From: an uncultured Bacilli bacterium
GTDB lineage: Bacteria; Bacillota_I; Bacilli_A; RF39; UBA660
Reading direction: 5' to 3'
Assembly (NCBI GenBank): GCA_944363855.1
Contig: CALVVM010000080.1
Location: 1 to 42,904 of the forward strand
Length of the DNA stretch: 42,904 nt
Shown here: positions 35,519 to 42,904 of the stretch, in pieces
Layout: the number at the start of each line of letters is the position of its first letter
Numbering within the stretch: the first letter of the stretch is position 1
The notes under the pieces: generated by a model
Database searches by the model: none
Seen by the model: only the letters and a program-made list of their open reading frames with translations
Told to the model about the DNA's origin: nothing
Position numbers and translations under genes: made by a program

Positions 35519-36049
35519 ATGAAAGCAACAGGAATAATAAGAAGAATAGATGATTTAGGAAGAGTAGTAATACCAAAAGAAATAAGAAAGAACCTAAGAA
35601 TTAAAGAAGGAGATAATTTAGAAATATTTGTAGTAAACGAAGATATAATATTAAAAAAATATTCTATGATGAATAAAATAAATGATTTAGCTCAAGAGCT
35701 TACAGATGCAATATATACATTTATGAAGCACAGTATATTTATAACTGATACAGATCAGGTAGTAGCCGCAAGTGGTCCTTTAAAGAAAAAATATTTAAAT
35801 AAAAATATAAGTGATTTTATAACAGAATCTATAAAAAGAAGAGATAAAATATTAGAAAATCATTTTAAAGAGTTAAACTTTATTGAAGATGAAAAACTTA
35901 CTTGTAGTTATGTTTTATCAACTATACTTGTTAATGGTGAAGCAACAGGTATGATACTTATAATAAGTGAAGAAGAAAAAATGAGTGAATCAGAGATGCA
36001 GATGGCTGGAATAGTTTCATCTTTTATGACAAAATATCTTGAACAATAA
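35519..36049 (+). CDS. spoVT: AbrB-family transcription regulator SpoVT
   Basis: SpoVT controls late sporulation genes in Bacillus forespores. The N-terminal swapped-hairpin AbrB domain MKATGIIRRIDDLGRVVIPKEIRK is followed by a C-terminal GAF-like domain (about 55-176). The 176 aa match B. subtilis SpoVT (178), and in Bacillus spoVT also follows mfd. Here the two are separated by a 5.8-kb insertion. AGGAGG precedes the ATG. In a lineage that may not sporulate it could be a general regulator. Confidence 0.88.
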   Translation: MKATGIIRRIDDLGRVVIPKEIRKNLRIKEGDNLEIFVVNEDIILKKYSMMNKINDLAQELTDAIYTFMKHSIFITDTDQVVAASGPLKKKYLNKNISDFITESIKRRDKILENHFKELNFIEDEKLTCSYVLSTILVNGEATGMILIISEEEKMSESEMQMAGIVSSFMTKYLEQ

Positions 36050-36067
36050 TGGAAAATGTGCTATAAT
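36039..36067 (+). promoter_or_regulatory. Promoter of the T-box / dut-metG operon
   Basis: -35 TTGAAC (36039-36044) inside the end of spoVT, 17-base spacer, TG-extended -10 TATAAT (36062-36067). Confidence 0.7.
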
Positions 36068-36074
36068 CTAACTC

Positions 36075-36285
36075 AAGAAATCAAATGCAGTGAAGGAAAG
36101 AAGGATACAGGAGTATTTTTTAGAGAACTTGATTAGGTGAAAGCAAGTAATACAAAGTATCTCGAATGGGTCTGGAGCATATTTAAATAATACGGTAACA
36201 ACGTTATAGTTTTAAGGTGTATTTATACACGAATTAAGGTGGTACCACGTAAACTCACGTCCTTATACTAGGATGTGAGATTTTT
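36075..36285 (+). ncRNA. T-box leader, methionine specific
   Basis: tRNA-sensing riboswitch. The T-box sequence AATTAAGGTGGTACCACG (36232-36249) is a full match. Stem I closes with GGATAC / GTATCT, and its specifier loop reads GAATGG, placing codon ATG (Met) at 36166-36168. A terminator stem CTCACGTCCT / AGGATGTGAG with seven T (36254-36284) follows. Uncharged tRNA-Met should favour the antiterminator and read-through into dut-metG, which agrees with metG downstream. Confidence 0.9.
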
Positions 36286-36301
36286 TTATAGAGGTGATAT
36301 T

Positions 36302-36778
36302 GTGAGAAAGTTTGAAAAGATTAGTTTTGAACAATTCAAAAAAGACATAAAAGATGATAAAGAATTATATGAATCATATAGTTTACCAAAAAGATGTACT
36401 AAAGCTTCTGCTGGTTATGATTTCTTCGCACTTTATGATTATACACTAAAACCAGGAGAAATTATGAAAGTACCAACTGGGATAAAGGCTAGTATGGAAA
36501 GTGATGAAGTATTGTTTCTTATAGATAGGAGCAGTATGGGATTTAAGTACAATGTACGAATGTGTAACCAAGTTGGTGTTATTGATCAAGATTACTATAA
36601 CAATCCAAATAATGAAGGTCATATGTGGATTAGAATACAAAATGAAGGAGATAAGGATTATATAGTAAAAAAAGGGGAAGGAATGATTCAAGGTATATTT
36701 ATGAAATACCTTAAAACAGATGATGATATAGAATCAGAAAATGAGAGAAATGGTGGATTTGGATCCACAACTAAATAG
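36302..36778 (+). CDS. dut: dUTP diphosphatase (dUTPase)
   Basis: Hydrolyses dUTP to dUMP, keeping uracil out of DNA. The five dUTPase motifs are present: AGYDF (37-41), DRSSMG (75-80), GVIDQDYY (92-99), GEGMIQ (125-130) and the C-terminal NGGFGSTTK (150-158). I start at GTG 36302, since GAGGTGAT lies just upstream and earlier codons are in the T-box terminator. 158 aa. It shares the methionine T-box with metG, 13 bases downstream, an unusual pairing. Confidence 0.88.
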   Translation: MRKFEKISFEQFKKDIKDDKELYESYSLPKRCTKASAGYDFFALYDYTLKPGEIMKVPTGIKASMESDEVLFLIDRSSMGFKYNVRMCNQVGVIDQDYYNNPNNEGHMWIRIQNEGDKDYIVKKGEGMIQGIFMKYLKTDDDIESENERNGGFGSTTK

Positions 36779-36791
36779 AAAGAGGGATATT

Positions 36792-38321
36792 ATGGAAAAA
36801 TATTATATATCAACTGCTATTGCTTATACATCAGGTAAACCTCATATAGGAAATACTTATGAGATAATACTTGCAGATGCAATCGCTAGATTTAAAAGAT
36901 TACAAGGTTATGATGTTTATTTTCAAACAGGAACAGATGAACATGGAGAAAAAATAGAATTAAAAGCTAAAGATCAAGGAAAAACTCCAAAAGAGTTTGT
37001 AGATGAAGTAGCTAGTGAAATTAAAAGAATATGGGATACAATGAATACTAGTTATGATAGATTTGTAAGAACTACAGATGAGATACATGAAAAACAAGTT
37101 CAAAAGATATTTAAAAAAATGTATGATAAAGGAGATATCTATTTAGATGAATATAAAGGATTATACTGTACTCCTTGTGAATCTTTCTGGACTGAATCCC
37201 AACTTGTAGATGGTAAATGTCCAGACTGTGGTAGAGAAGTTAGTGAAAAAAGTGAACAAGCATACTTCTTTAGATTATCTAAATATCAAGATAGATTAGA
37301 AAAATTCTTAACTGAGAATCCTAACTTTTTACAACCAGATTCAAGAAGAAATGAAATGTTAAATAACTTTATTAAACCTGGATTACAAGATTTATGTGTA
37401 TCAAGAACTAGTTTTGATTGGGGAATCCCTGTAGATTTTGATCCAAAACATGTTGTTTATGTTTGGTTAGATGCACTTACAAACTATATTACTAATATTG
37501 GTTACGATGTAGATAATCCAAGTGAAGAATTTAAAAAATATTGGCCAGCTGATTTACACTTAATAGGTAAAGATATCGTTAGATTTCATAGTATTTATTG
37601 GCCAGCATTCCTATGGAGTTTAGATATAGAATTACCTAAACAAATTTTTGGACACCCATGGCTACTCACTAACAATGATAAAATAGGTAAGAGTAGAGGG
37701 AATGCTATATACGCAGATGACTTAGCTGAACAATATGGTGTAGATGCTGTAAGATATTACGTACTACACGAAATACCTTTTGCTAACGATGGTAATTTAA
37801 CTTATGAATTGTTAGAAGAAAGATATAATTCAGATTTAGCTAACATTCTAGGAAATCTTGTTAATAGAACAATATCAATGAATAAAAAATACTTTGATAA
37901 TATTGTTTCTAATAGTGATGTTACTGATACTGTTGATGAAGATTTAATAAATACAGTAATGGGTGCTAAAGGTAAAGTAGAAAAATGTATGGATGATTTA
38001 AGAGTAGCTGATGCTATAGATGAAGTATTTAATATATTTAAAAGATGTAATAAATATATAGATGAAACTACTCCATGGATACTTGCTAAAGAAGAAAATA
38101 AAGATAGATTAAAGAAAGTAATCTATAACTTACTTGAATCAATTAGAATAGGTGCAGTACTACTACACAGTTTCTTACCAACTACTTCAGAAGAAATATT
38201 TAGACAATTAAACACTACTGAAACTAGTTATGATTCAATAAATGAATTTGGCAAATTAAAAGTTGGAGATACTTTAAATGATCCAAAACCATTATTTATA
38301 AGAATAGAGAAAGAAAAATAA
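36792..38321 (+). CDS. metG: Methionyl-tRNA synthetase
   Basis: Class I synthetase. STAIAYTSGKPHIGNTYE holds the HIGH-type motif (18-21, as HIGN), the zinc knuckle has CTPCESF... CPDCG, and the KMSKS loop reads KIGKSRGN (about 293-300), a variant. Start at 36792 with AGAGGG upstream. 509 aa, so the C-terminal tRNA-binding domain of the long form is absent. Controlled by the methionine T-box. It ends in a terminator (38311-38336). Confidence 0.96.
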   Translation: MEKYYISTAIAYTSGKPHIGNTYEIILADAIARFKRLQGYDVYFQTGTDEHGEKIELKAKDQGKTPKEFVDEVASEIKRIWDTMNTSYDRFVRTTDEIHEKQVQKIFKKMYDKGDIYLDEYKGLYCTPCESFWTESQLVDGKCPDCGREVSEKSEQAYFFRLSKYQDRLEKFLTENPNFLQPDSRRNEMLNNFIKPGLQDLCVSRTSFDWGIPVDFDPKHVVYVWLDALTNYITNIGYDVDNPSEEFKKYWPADLHLIGKDIVRFHSIYWPAFLWSLDIELPKQIFGHPWLLTNNDKIGKSRGNAIYADDLAEQYGVDAVRYYVLHEIPFANDGNLTYELLEERYNSDLANILGNLVNRTISMNKKYFDNIVSNSDVTDTVDEDLINTVMGAKGKVEKCMDDLRVADAIDEVFNIFKRCNKYIDETTPWILAKEENKDRLKKVIYNLLESIRIGAVLLHSFLPTTSEEIFRQLNTTETSYDSINEFGKLKVGDTLNDPKPLFIRIEKEK

Positions 38322-38336
38322 TTTTTTCTTTTTTTA
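38311..38336 (+). terminator. Terminator of dut-metG
   Basis: Stem AAGAAAAA / TTTTTCTT around the stop codon, followed by T. Confidence 0.6.
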
Positions 38337-38346
38337 TAAAAAAATC

Positions 38347-38375
38347 TTGCATATTATAACCTAATAGGTTATAAT
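38347..38375 (+). promoter_or_regulatory. Toxin-antitoxin promoter with operator palindrome
   Basis: -35 TTGCAT (38347-38352), 17-base spacer, -10 TATAAT (38370-38375). A perfect palindrome, ATTATAACC - TAATA - GGTTATAAT, fills the spacer and the -10 exactly (38353-38375), a likely binding site for the HigA-like antitoxin. Confidence 0.75.
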
Positions 38376-38393
38376 ATCTTAAAAGGAGAGAGT

Positions 38394-38720
38394 ATGATAA
38401 TCAACAAGAATAAACAATATTTAAAAAGTTATAAGAAAGATATATTAAATAAAAACTTAGTAAAAGAAAAAATTAGAATAGAAAATATAGAAAATCTTAT
38501 AATAAATTCTAGTAATTTACAAAGTTTAATAAATAGTCCTTATAAAAATATTTATCATATAGAACAAAAGCAAGGGGATTTAAAAGAGTATTATACAGCT
38601 AGGGTTAATAATAAAATAAGACTTATTATGAAACCAATTGGAGAATATCCATATAATAAAATTGAAATAGAAGAAATAGATTTTATTGATATAGATTCAA
38701 AACATTATGGGGAGGGATAA
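38394..38720 (+). CDS. RelE/HigB-type toxin
   Basis: Likely ribosome-dependent mRNA endonuclease of a type II toxin-antitoxin pair. The 108 aa have the small alpha-beta layout, with ENLIINSSNLQSLINSPY, a central LKEYYTARVNNKIRLIMKP strand pair (the R-x-N-x-R-L core typical of HigB/YafQ proteins) and IEIEEIDFIDIDSKHY at the end. The toxin-first order and HTH-containing partner fit HigBA. AAGGAGAG precedes the ATG. Confidence 0.75.
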   Translation: MIINKNKQYLKSYKKDILNKNLVKEKIRIENIENLIINSSNLQSLINSPYKNIYHIEQKQGDLKEYYTARVNNKIRLIMKPIGEYPYNKIEIEEIDFIDIDSKHYGEG

Positions 38721-38721
38721 C

Positions 38722-39744
38722 ATGAATGGATTTGGAAGTATGTTAAAAGATTATTTAGATTACTATAAAATATCACAAACTGATTTTGCTGATAGAATAG
38801 ATGTGTCTAGTAAGCATATGAATGAAATATTAAATGAAAATACAAATATATCTGAGAGTGTTATGCTTGCTATAAGTTTAATAACGGATATAGATATCAA
38901 TTTAATATTTTATGTAGAAAATAAAAAAAGAATATATGAATATTTAAATAAAAAATATAAAACTGAAAAAGAAATAAAAGAGTTTTTAAATAGTTATTAT
39001 ATAAATGAAATGCATAAAAAAGAATGGATAACCCTTAAAGATAAAACATCAGTAGTACAAAATACAATAGATTTATTAGATTATTTAAGTGTTAAAAACT
39101 TTGAAGTATTAGATAGTTATTTAAGTAAAAGAGTATTATATAAAAAAAGTGATTCTGCTAATATGAAAAAGATTTATTTATGGATAAAACATTGTGATAA
39201 AATAATAGAAAAACAAGAAGTAGAAAATTATAATAGTTCAAATTTAGTTAAATTATTAGAAGAATTAAAAATAGAAAGAAATAATTCTTTTAATAAAGAA
39301 AACTTAATAAAGTTATTCAATAAGTATGGTATTTATTTATCTATAGAAGATGCTTTAGAAGGAACTAAACTTAGAGGATGTATGATGGTTAAAGGAACTA
39401 ATCCTGCAATATATATGACAAAACACTTAAAAGATAAAGCAAGTTTTTACTATGCTTTATACCACGAATTAAGTCATATAAAAACCGATTATAATAAAGC
39501 AAAAAATAAAATAATAATAGATGAAGAAATAGATAAGTTAGAAAACAGAGCAGATGAGTTTGCTCTAAATCAAATGATAGATAATAAAGTTTGGGAAGAA
39601 ATATTAAATAATTATAACGAAAGAGAAGAAATATGTAAGAAAAACTTTATTCCTTTATCATTTCTTTATAGTAAACTAGCCTATTTAGGCTACATAAAAT
39701 ATTCAAGTGAAGAATATAATAATCATAAAGAAAAAATATATTAG
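38722..39744 (+). CDS. HigA-type antitoxin: XRE helix-turn-helix fused to an ImmA/IrrE metallopeptidase domain
   Basis: The N-terminal XRE domain (about 8-65: KISQTDFADRIDVSSKHMNEIL) binds DNA and probably the palindrome upstream of the toxin gene. The C-terminal zinc-peptidase-like domain has HELSH in YHELSHIKTDY (about 248-258) and ENRADEFALNQM. I start at 38722, one base after the toxin stop, with GGGGAGGG at 38709-38716. 340 aa. A terminator (39727-39758) follows. Antitoxin role is inferred from order and family. Confidence 0.78.
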   Translation: MNGFGSMLKDYLDYYKISQTDFADRIDVSSKHMNEILNENTNISESVMLAISLITDIDINLIFYVENKKRIYEYLNKKYKTEKEIKEFLNSYYINEMHKKEWITLKDKTSVVQNTIDLLDYLSVKNFEVLDSYLSKRVLYKKSDSANMKKIYLWIKHCDKIIEKQEVENYNSSNLVKLLEELKIERNNSFNKENLIKLFNKYGIYLSIEDALEGTKLRGCMMVKGTNPAIYMTKHLKDKASFYYALYHELSHIKTDYNKAKNKIIIDEEIDKLENRADEFALNQMIDNKVWEEILNNYNEREEICKKNFIPLSFLYSKLAYLGYIKYSSEEYNNHKEKIY

Positions 39745-39758
39745 TTTTTCTTTTTTTT
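39727..39758 (+). terminator. Terminator of the toxin-antitoxin pair
   Basis: Stem AAAGAAAAA / TTTTTCTTT followed by T. Confidence 0.65.
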
Positions 39759-39878
39759 GTAAACAAATATGTAAAATGTAGTAATTTGTCGAGTAAAAAA
39801 AATTAAAAACTATTTATTATTATTTTTATATATGTTATATTTGATTTGCTGTATTTTTAAAATAGATAAGGAGAAAAT

Positions 39879-40049
39879 ATGTCAAACAATAAAAACGTAG
39901 AAAAATATCTTTGGATATCAGCAGTAATGTTTGTAACTTATTTACTTTTAGGCAGTTTTATCGTAAGTAAGAATTATTTAGAATTAGGTTATTTAATAAC
40001 TCTTTATGTTTTTTTACTAATTGCTAAATTATCAAATAGAAAGAAATAG
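39879..40049 (+). CDS. Small membrane protein, 56 aa
   Basis: Not recognised. AAGGAG (39868-39873) then ATG. The product MSNNKNVEKYLWISAVMF... has two hydrophobic helices (about 10-30 and 37-50) and a basic tail LSNRKK, so a two-pass or hairpin membrane protein with both ends probably inside. It stands alone between the toxin-antitoxin pair and tatD. Confidence 0.65.
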   Translation: MSNNKNVEKYLWISAVMFVTYLLLGSFIVSKNYLELGYLITLYVFLLIAKLSNRKK

Positions 40050-40069
40050 AAAAATTATATCAAGTGTGG

Positions 40070-40075
40070 TATAAT
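40070..40075 (+). promoter_or_regulatory. -10 element before tatD
   Basis: TATAAT 16 bases upstream of the tatD ATG, very close. The same bases form an AT-only stem AAAATTATA / TATAATTTT followed by T, so it may instead be a terminator of the small membrane gene. Confidence 0.35.
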
Positions 40076-40090
40076 TTTTTTGGTGGTTAT

Positions 40091-40843
40091 ATGTTAATAG
40101 ATACACATTGTCATTTAAGTTATGAAGATTATGAAAACTTAGATGAAATAATAAAAAATATGGATGGTATTATGATTGCTAGTGGATGTAATGATAAAAC
40201 TAATAAAGAGGTTTTAGAACTAGTAAATAACTATGATAATGTTTATGGTACTCTAGGGCTACATCCAGAAGAAGTAGATAATATAGATAAAGATAGTTTT
40301 AAGTTTTTAGAAGAAAATATAAATAATCCTAAAATAGTTGCTATAGGAGAAATAGGTCTTGATTATTATTGGGTTAGTGACAATAAAGAAAAACAACAAG
40401 ATATATTTAAAAGACAATTAGATATTGCTACAAAGTATAATAAATCTATAGTAGTACACTCTAGAGAAGCAATACAAGATACTTACGATATATTAAAACA
40501 ATATAAATTAAAAGGATCGCTACACTGTTTTAGTTCTAGTTTAGAAATGGCTAAAGAGTTTATAAAATTAGGATATAAAATAGGAGTAGGTGGTACTGTA
40601 ACTTTTAAAAACTCTAAAAAGTTACAAGAAATAGTTAAAGAAATAGATTTAAAAGATATATTACTTGAAACAGATAGTCCTTATCTATCACCTGAACCTT
40701 TTAGAGGTAAAAAAAATAATCCAAGTAATACTTATTATGTTGCTCTTAAAATATCTCAATTAAAAAGTATAGATATTAAAGAAGTATTAGATATTACAAG
40801 TTCTAATGCCATACAATTATTTGACTTAAACCTTCAAAAATGA
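40091..40843 (+). CDS. tatD: TatD-family metal-dependent DNase
   Basis: TIM-barrel hydrolase with DNase activity (YabD in Bacillus). Metal ligands: THCH near the N-terminus (MLIDTHCHLS), Glu in GEIGLDYYW, VVHSREA, LHCFSSS and the Asp of ETDSPYLSPEPFRGKKN. I start at 40091, where GGTGG precedes and MLIDTHCH is the family start. 250 aa. It ends with TGA. Follows metG in the Bacillus order, here with a toxin-antitoxin pair and a small gene inserted between. Confidence 0.95.
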   Translation: MLIDTHCHLSYEDYENLDEIIKNMDGIMIASGCNDKTNKEVLELVNNYDNVYGTLGLHPEEVDNIDKDSFKFLEENINNPKIVAIGEIGLDYYWVSDNKEKQQDIFKRQLDIATKYNKSIVVHSREAIQDTYDILKQYKLKGSLHCFSSSLEMAKEFIKLGYKIGVGGTVTFKNSKKLQEIVKEIDLKDILLETDSPYLSPEPFRGKKNNPSNTYYVALKISQLKSIDIKEVLDITSSNAIQLFDLNLQK

Positions 40844-40876
40844 TATAATTATGCTATATATGGTAGAGGTGAGAAA

Positions 40877-41569
40877 ATGACAAAAAAAGTTAAGTTTTCA
40901 TTATTTTTATCAATAAGTGCAATGGTTACTATAATAACAGTTACAATGTTAAATACAGGAACTACTATTTATAATAACGTTGGAGATAAGACTGCAACTG
41001 TATTAAATGAAATAGAACCTTATGGAACTGATTATATATATGTATCAAATATGCCTTCTAATGCAGAACCAATAGTAATAAGTGAAGGTATAAATGGATT
41101 AGATTATACTTATGATGGTTTAAATTATATACATTTAAGCGATATGAAAAATGAAGTTGTTAAAGTAGGAACTGGAAAACAAGGAAACTATAAAGGTAAA
41201 CTTACTGGATATGGTCCTGATTGTCCTGGATGTAGTAAAGTAGGGAATGTTGCTTGTAGAACAGAAAACGGTAAAAATCATAGTTTAATTTATGATGGAC
41301 TATATTATACAGATGATGAATATGGTAGTGTTAGAATACTTGCTGCAGATCATAATTTATTTCCATGTGGGACAATAGTTACTGTAGATAATGGAACACT
41401 TAATAAGTTCACAGGAATAGTATTAGATACAGGATCTGCTATGAGAGGTGCTTGGAGAAATGAAGGAGTAGTTTGGATGGATTTAGCATTCACTTCTCAA
41501 AAAGAAGCACTTACAGGTGGAGCTACTAGTTCAAATACATCATTTAATGTACAAAGATGGGGATGGTAA
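40877..41569 (+). CDS. Exported 3D-domain (double-psi barrel) cell-wall protein
   Basis: N-terminal signal or anchor (about 5-30), then a short unknown region and a C-terminal 3D domain with ILAADHNLFPCGTIVTVDN and the conserved aspartates of GIVLDTGSAM and WMDLAF. Such domains occur in RpfB/YabE, YocH and MltA-type peptidoglycan lytic enzymes. YabE lies at the same place after tatD in Bacillus, but this protein is shorter (230 aa) and lacks DUF348 and G5 domains. AGAGGTGAG precedes the ATG. It ends in its own terminator. Confidence 0.85.
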   Translation: MTKKVKFSLFLSISAMVTIITVTMLNTGTTIYNNVGDKTATVLNEIEPYGTDYIYVSNMPSNAEPIVISEGINGLDYTYDGLNYIHLSDMKNEVVKVGTGKQGNYKGKLTGYGPDCPGCSKVGNVACRTENGKNHSLIYDGLYYTDDEYGSVRILAADHNLFPCGTIVTVDNGTLNKFTGIVLDTGSAMRGAWRNEGVVWMDLAFTSQKEALTGGATSSNTSFNVQRWGW

Positions 41570-41578
41570 TCCCTTTTT
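41560..41578 (+). terminator. Terminator of the 3D-domain gene
   Basis: GGGAT / ATCCC stem with loop GGTA across the stop codon, then five T. Confidence 0.7.
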
Positions 41579-41623
41579 ATTTTCATAAAAATGTGATATT
41601 ATAAGATGGAATGGAGAGATATT

Positions 41624-42457
41624 ATGCAGTATTCACCAATAAAGTTTAAAGAAAAAATGGAAAAATACAATTTTAATCTAAAAAAAATGTTTGGACAAAA
41701 CTTTATAATAGATGAAAATATAATAAATAATATAATTACAAGTGCTAATATAGATAAAGATACATTAGTAATAGAAATAGGTCCTGGAGCAGGGTCTTTA
41801 ACATATAAATTATCTGAGTATTCTAAAAATGTACTTTGTTATGAAATCGATACAACACTTAAAGAACTTTTACAAGATAATTTAAAAGATTGTAATAATG
41901 TAGATATAATATTTAAAGACTTCTTAAAAGCAAATGTACTTGAAGATATAAAAAAATATAGTTATAAAAAACTATATGTAGTTGCTAATCTACCTTACTA
42001 TATAACAACTCCTATAATAGTAAAGTTTATAGAAGATAATATACCAGTAGATAAAATAGTTGTAATGGTACAAAAAGAAGTTGGAGATAGATTTAAAGCA
42101 AAACCAAATACAAAAGAATATAACTCACTATCTATATATTTAAATTATTACTTTAATGTAAAAAAGCTACTAGATATATCTAAAAATGTATTTATACCTA
42201 AACCAAATGTAGATAGTATAGTAGTAGAGTTTACTAAAAAAGAAAATAATTTTAAATTAAAAGATGAAAGATTATTCTTTAACTTAGTAAAAGATTCATT
42301 TACACAAAAAAGAAAAACAATAAAAAATAATTTAAAAAAATATAATTTAGAAAAAATAGAAGAAGTATTAAAAAAACATAACTTTGATTTAAGTGTAAGA
42401 GCAGAACAATTACCAATAGAAGTATTTGTTGATATATCAAATAATTTAACAGATTAA
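41624..42457 (+). CDS. rsmA: 16S rRNA (adenine1518/1519-N6)-dimethyltransferase RsmA (KsgA)
   Basis: Dimethylates two adenines in helix 45 of 16S rRNA. FGQNFIIDENIINNI, the SAM loop EIGPGAGSLTYKL, the catalytic NLPYYITTPI and VFIPKPNVDSIVV are all present. I start at 41624 (MQYSPIKFKEKMEKYNF) with GGAGAG five bases upstream. 277 aa. The rnmV gene that precedes it in Bacillus is absent. Confidence 0.96.
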   Translation: MQYSPIKFKEKMEKYNFNLKKMFGQNFIIDENIINNIITSANIDKDTLVIEIGPGAGSLTYKLSEYSKNVLCYEIDTTLKELLQDNLKDCNNVDIIFKDFLKANVLEDIKKYSYKKLYVVANLPYYITTPIIVKFIEDNIPVDKIVVMVQKEVGDRFKAKPNTKEYNSLSIYLNYYFNVKKLLDISKNVFIPKPNVDSIVVEFTKKENNFKLKDERLFFNLVKDSFTQKRKTIKNNLKKYNLEKIEEVLKKHNFDLSVRAEQLPIEVFVDISNNLTD

Positions 42458-42477
42458 AAAACTAATCTGTTTTTTTG
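42448..42477 (+). terminator. Terminator of rsmA
   Basis: Stem AACAGATTA / TAATCTGTT across the stop codon, followed by T. Confidence 0.85.
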
Positions 42478-42501
42478 TATATTTTTTTATAAAAATTAAA
42501 T

Positions 42502-42555
42502 AATAATAAAAAGAACTTACTTTAATATAAAGCAGTTCCATTTGTTTTTATTATT
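42502..42555 (+). other. Long two-part hairpin after rsmA
   Basis: Outer stem AATAATAAAAA / TTTTTATTATT (11 pairs) and inner stem GAACT / AGTTC, then CTTTA / TAAAG. Could be a bidirectional terminator or part of a small RNA. Confidence 0.45.
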
Positions 42556-42793
42556 TAATTAAACTTTATTTTATAATATATATTTAAATATTTAGACAAC
42601 CTAGCATACTGTTTTATTATAATATTATTGTTTTAAATAATTTGTAGAATATTGAAAAACTTATTTATTTACTTATTATTTATACTAAAGCTTAGACTGC
42701 TTTATAAAAATAATAGTAAATATCTTTTCTTTTAAATTAAATAAATTGTGAAAAATATATAGAAATATTTTTAATAGTGTGATTATCTAAGTT

Positions 42794-42825
42794 TTGTCAA
42801 ATTAAAAAAAATATGATATTATAAT
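42794..42825 (+). promoter_or_regulatory. Rightward promoter near the right edge
   Basis: -35 TTGTCA (42794-42799) with TATTAT at a 17-base spacing (42817-42822) or TATAAT three bases later. No start codon with a good ribosome-binding site follows before the edge. Confidence 0.5.
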
Positions 42826-42904
42826 CACGACAAAAAGAACTGAGTTTTCTCAATTTTTTTTAAAAATGTATGAACAAGTTTATTTGTTATGGTATGGACA
42901 ATCC

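Larger units (their letters stand above)
42478..42904. other. Non-coding right end with hairpins and a promoter
   Basis: No ORF of note. It holds a long hairpin (42502-42555), a small stem TAAAGC / GCTTTA near 42690 and a rightward promoter near the end. It may be the upstream region of a gene or RNA that lies beyond the window. Confidence 0.5.

Noticed and set aside
1-42904. tRNA genes, rRNA, CRISPR arrays, insertion sequences or prophage
   Set aside because: I looked for T-loop motifs, regularly spaced repeats, transposases and integrases on both strands and found none. The only regular arrays are the parS/SRP RNA block and the noc repeats.

Overview
This 42.9 kb window is the replication-origin region of a very AT-rich, low-GC Bacillota chromosome. 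Leftward genes (noc-rsmG-mnmG ... mnmE-jag-yidC-rnpA-rpmH) and rightward genes (dnaA-dnaN-[comK-like]-recF-gyrB-gyrA ...) diverge from a non-coding stretch at about 8.95-9.39 kb that carries DnaA boxes. The order then follows the Bacillus subtilis origin map: SRP RNA, tadA, dnaX, ebfC, recR, bofA, holB, ricT, a yabB-like methyltransferase, rsmI, pth, mfd, spoVT, metG, tatD, a 3D-domain protein and rsmA. Short domain-IV SRP RNAs, a ClpB without its N-domain and the extreme AT content suggest a reduced-genome member of the class Bacilli (RF39/Erysipelotrichia-like is my inference). TGA ends several intact genes (rsmI, pth, tatD, clpB), so the code is standard code 11, not the Mycoplasma code.

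Layout. 1-8.9 kb: a Noc/ParB-family gene with a repetitive C-terminal extension, the tRNA-modification genes mnmG and mnmE around a pair of unknown genes, and the jag-yidC-rnpA-rpmH cluster. 8.9-12.1 kb: oriC, dnaA and dnaN, with DnaA-box-like sequences in three intergenic regions. 12.1-18.3 kb: a ComK-family regulator in the place usually held by yaaA, then recF-gyrB-gyrA. 18.3-19.0 kb: seven perfect parS sites, two tandem SRP RNA genes and a near-perfect Noc site. 19.0-29.7 kb: DNA polymerase III clamp-loader, recombination and RNA-modification genes up to mfd. 29.8-35.4 kb: a less conserved segment with an amine-dehydrogenase-like gene, a broken prepilin/leucine-rich-repeat gene, a heat-shock-regulated clpB and a transglutaminase-like gene. 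35.5-42.5 kb: spoVT, a methionine T-box operon (dut-metG), a HigBA-type toxin-antitoxin pair, a small membrane protein, tatD, a 3D-domain cell-wall protein and rsmA. The last 430 bp are non-coding.

How it fits together. The most distinctive content is the chromosome-organisation system. The noc-like gene carries Noc-type DNA-specificity residues but lacks the N-terminal membrane helix. Noc-site half palindromes lie in its own promoter and a perfect Noc site lies inside rsmI. A dense parS cluster sits 9 kb from dnaA and surrounds a duplicated SRP RNA gene. Flanking sequences suggest the duplication happened by unequal exchange between two parS sites. The tadA gene next to it lacks the catalytic HAE segment. 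BofA, SpoVT and ComK homologues look like relics or re-used parts of a sporulating, competent ancestor.
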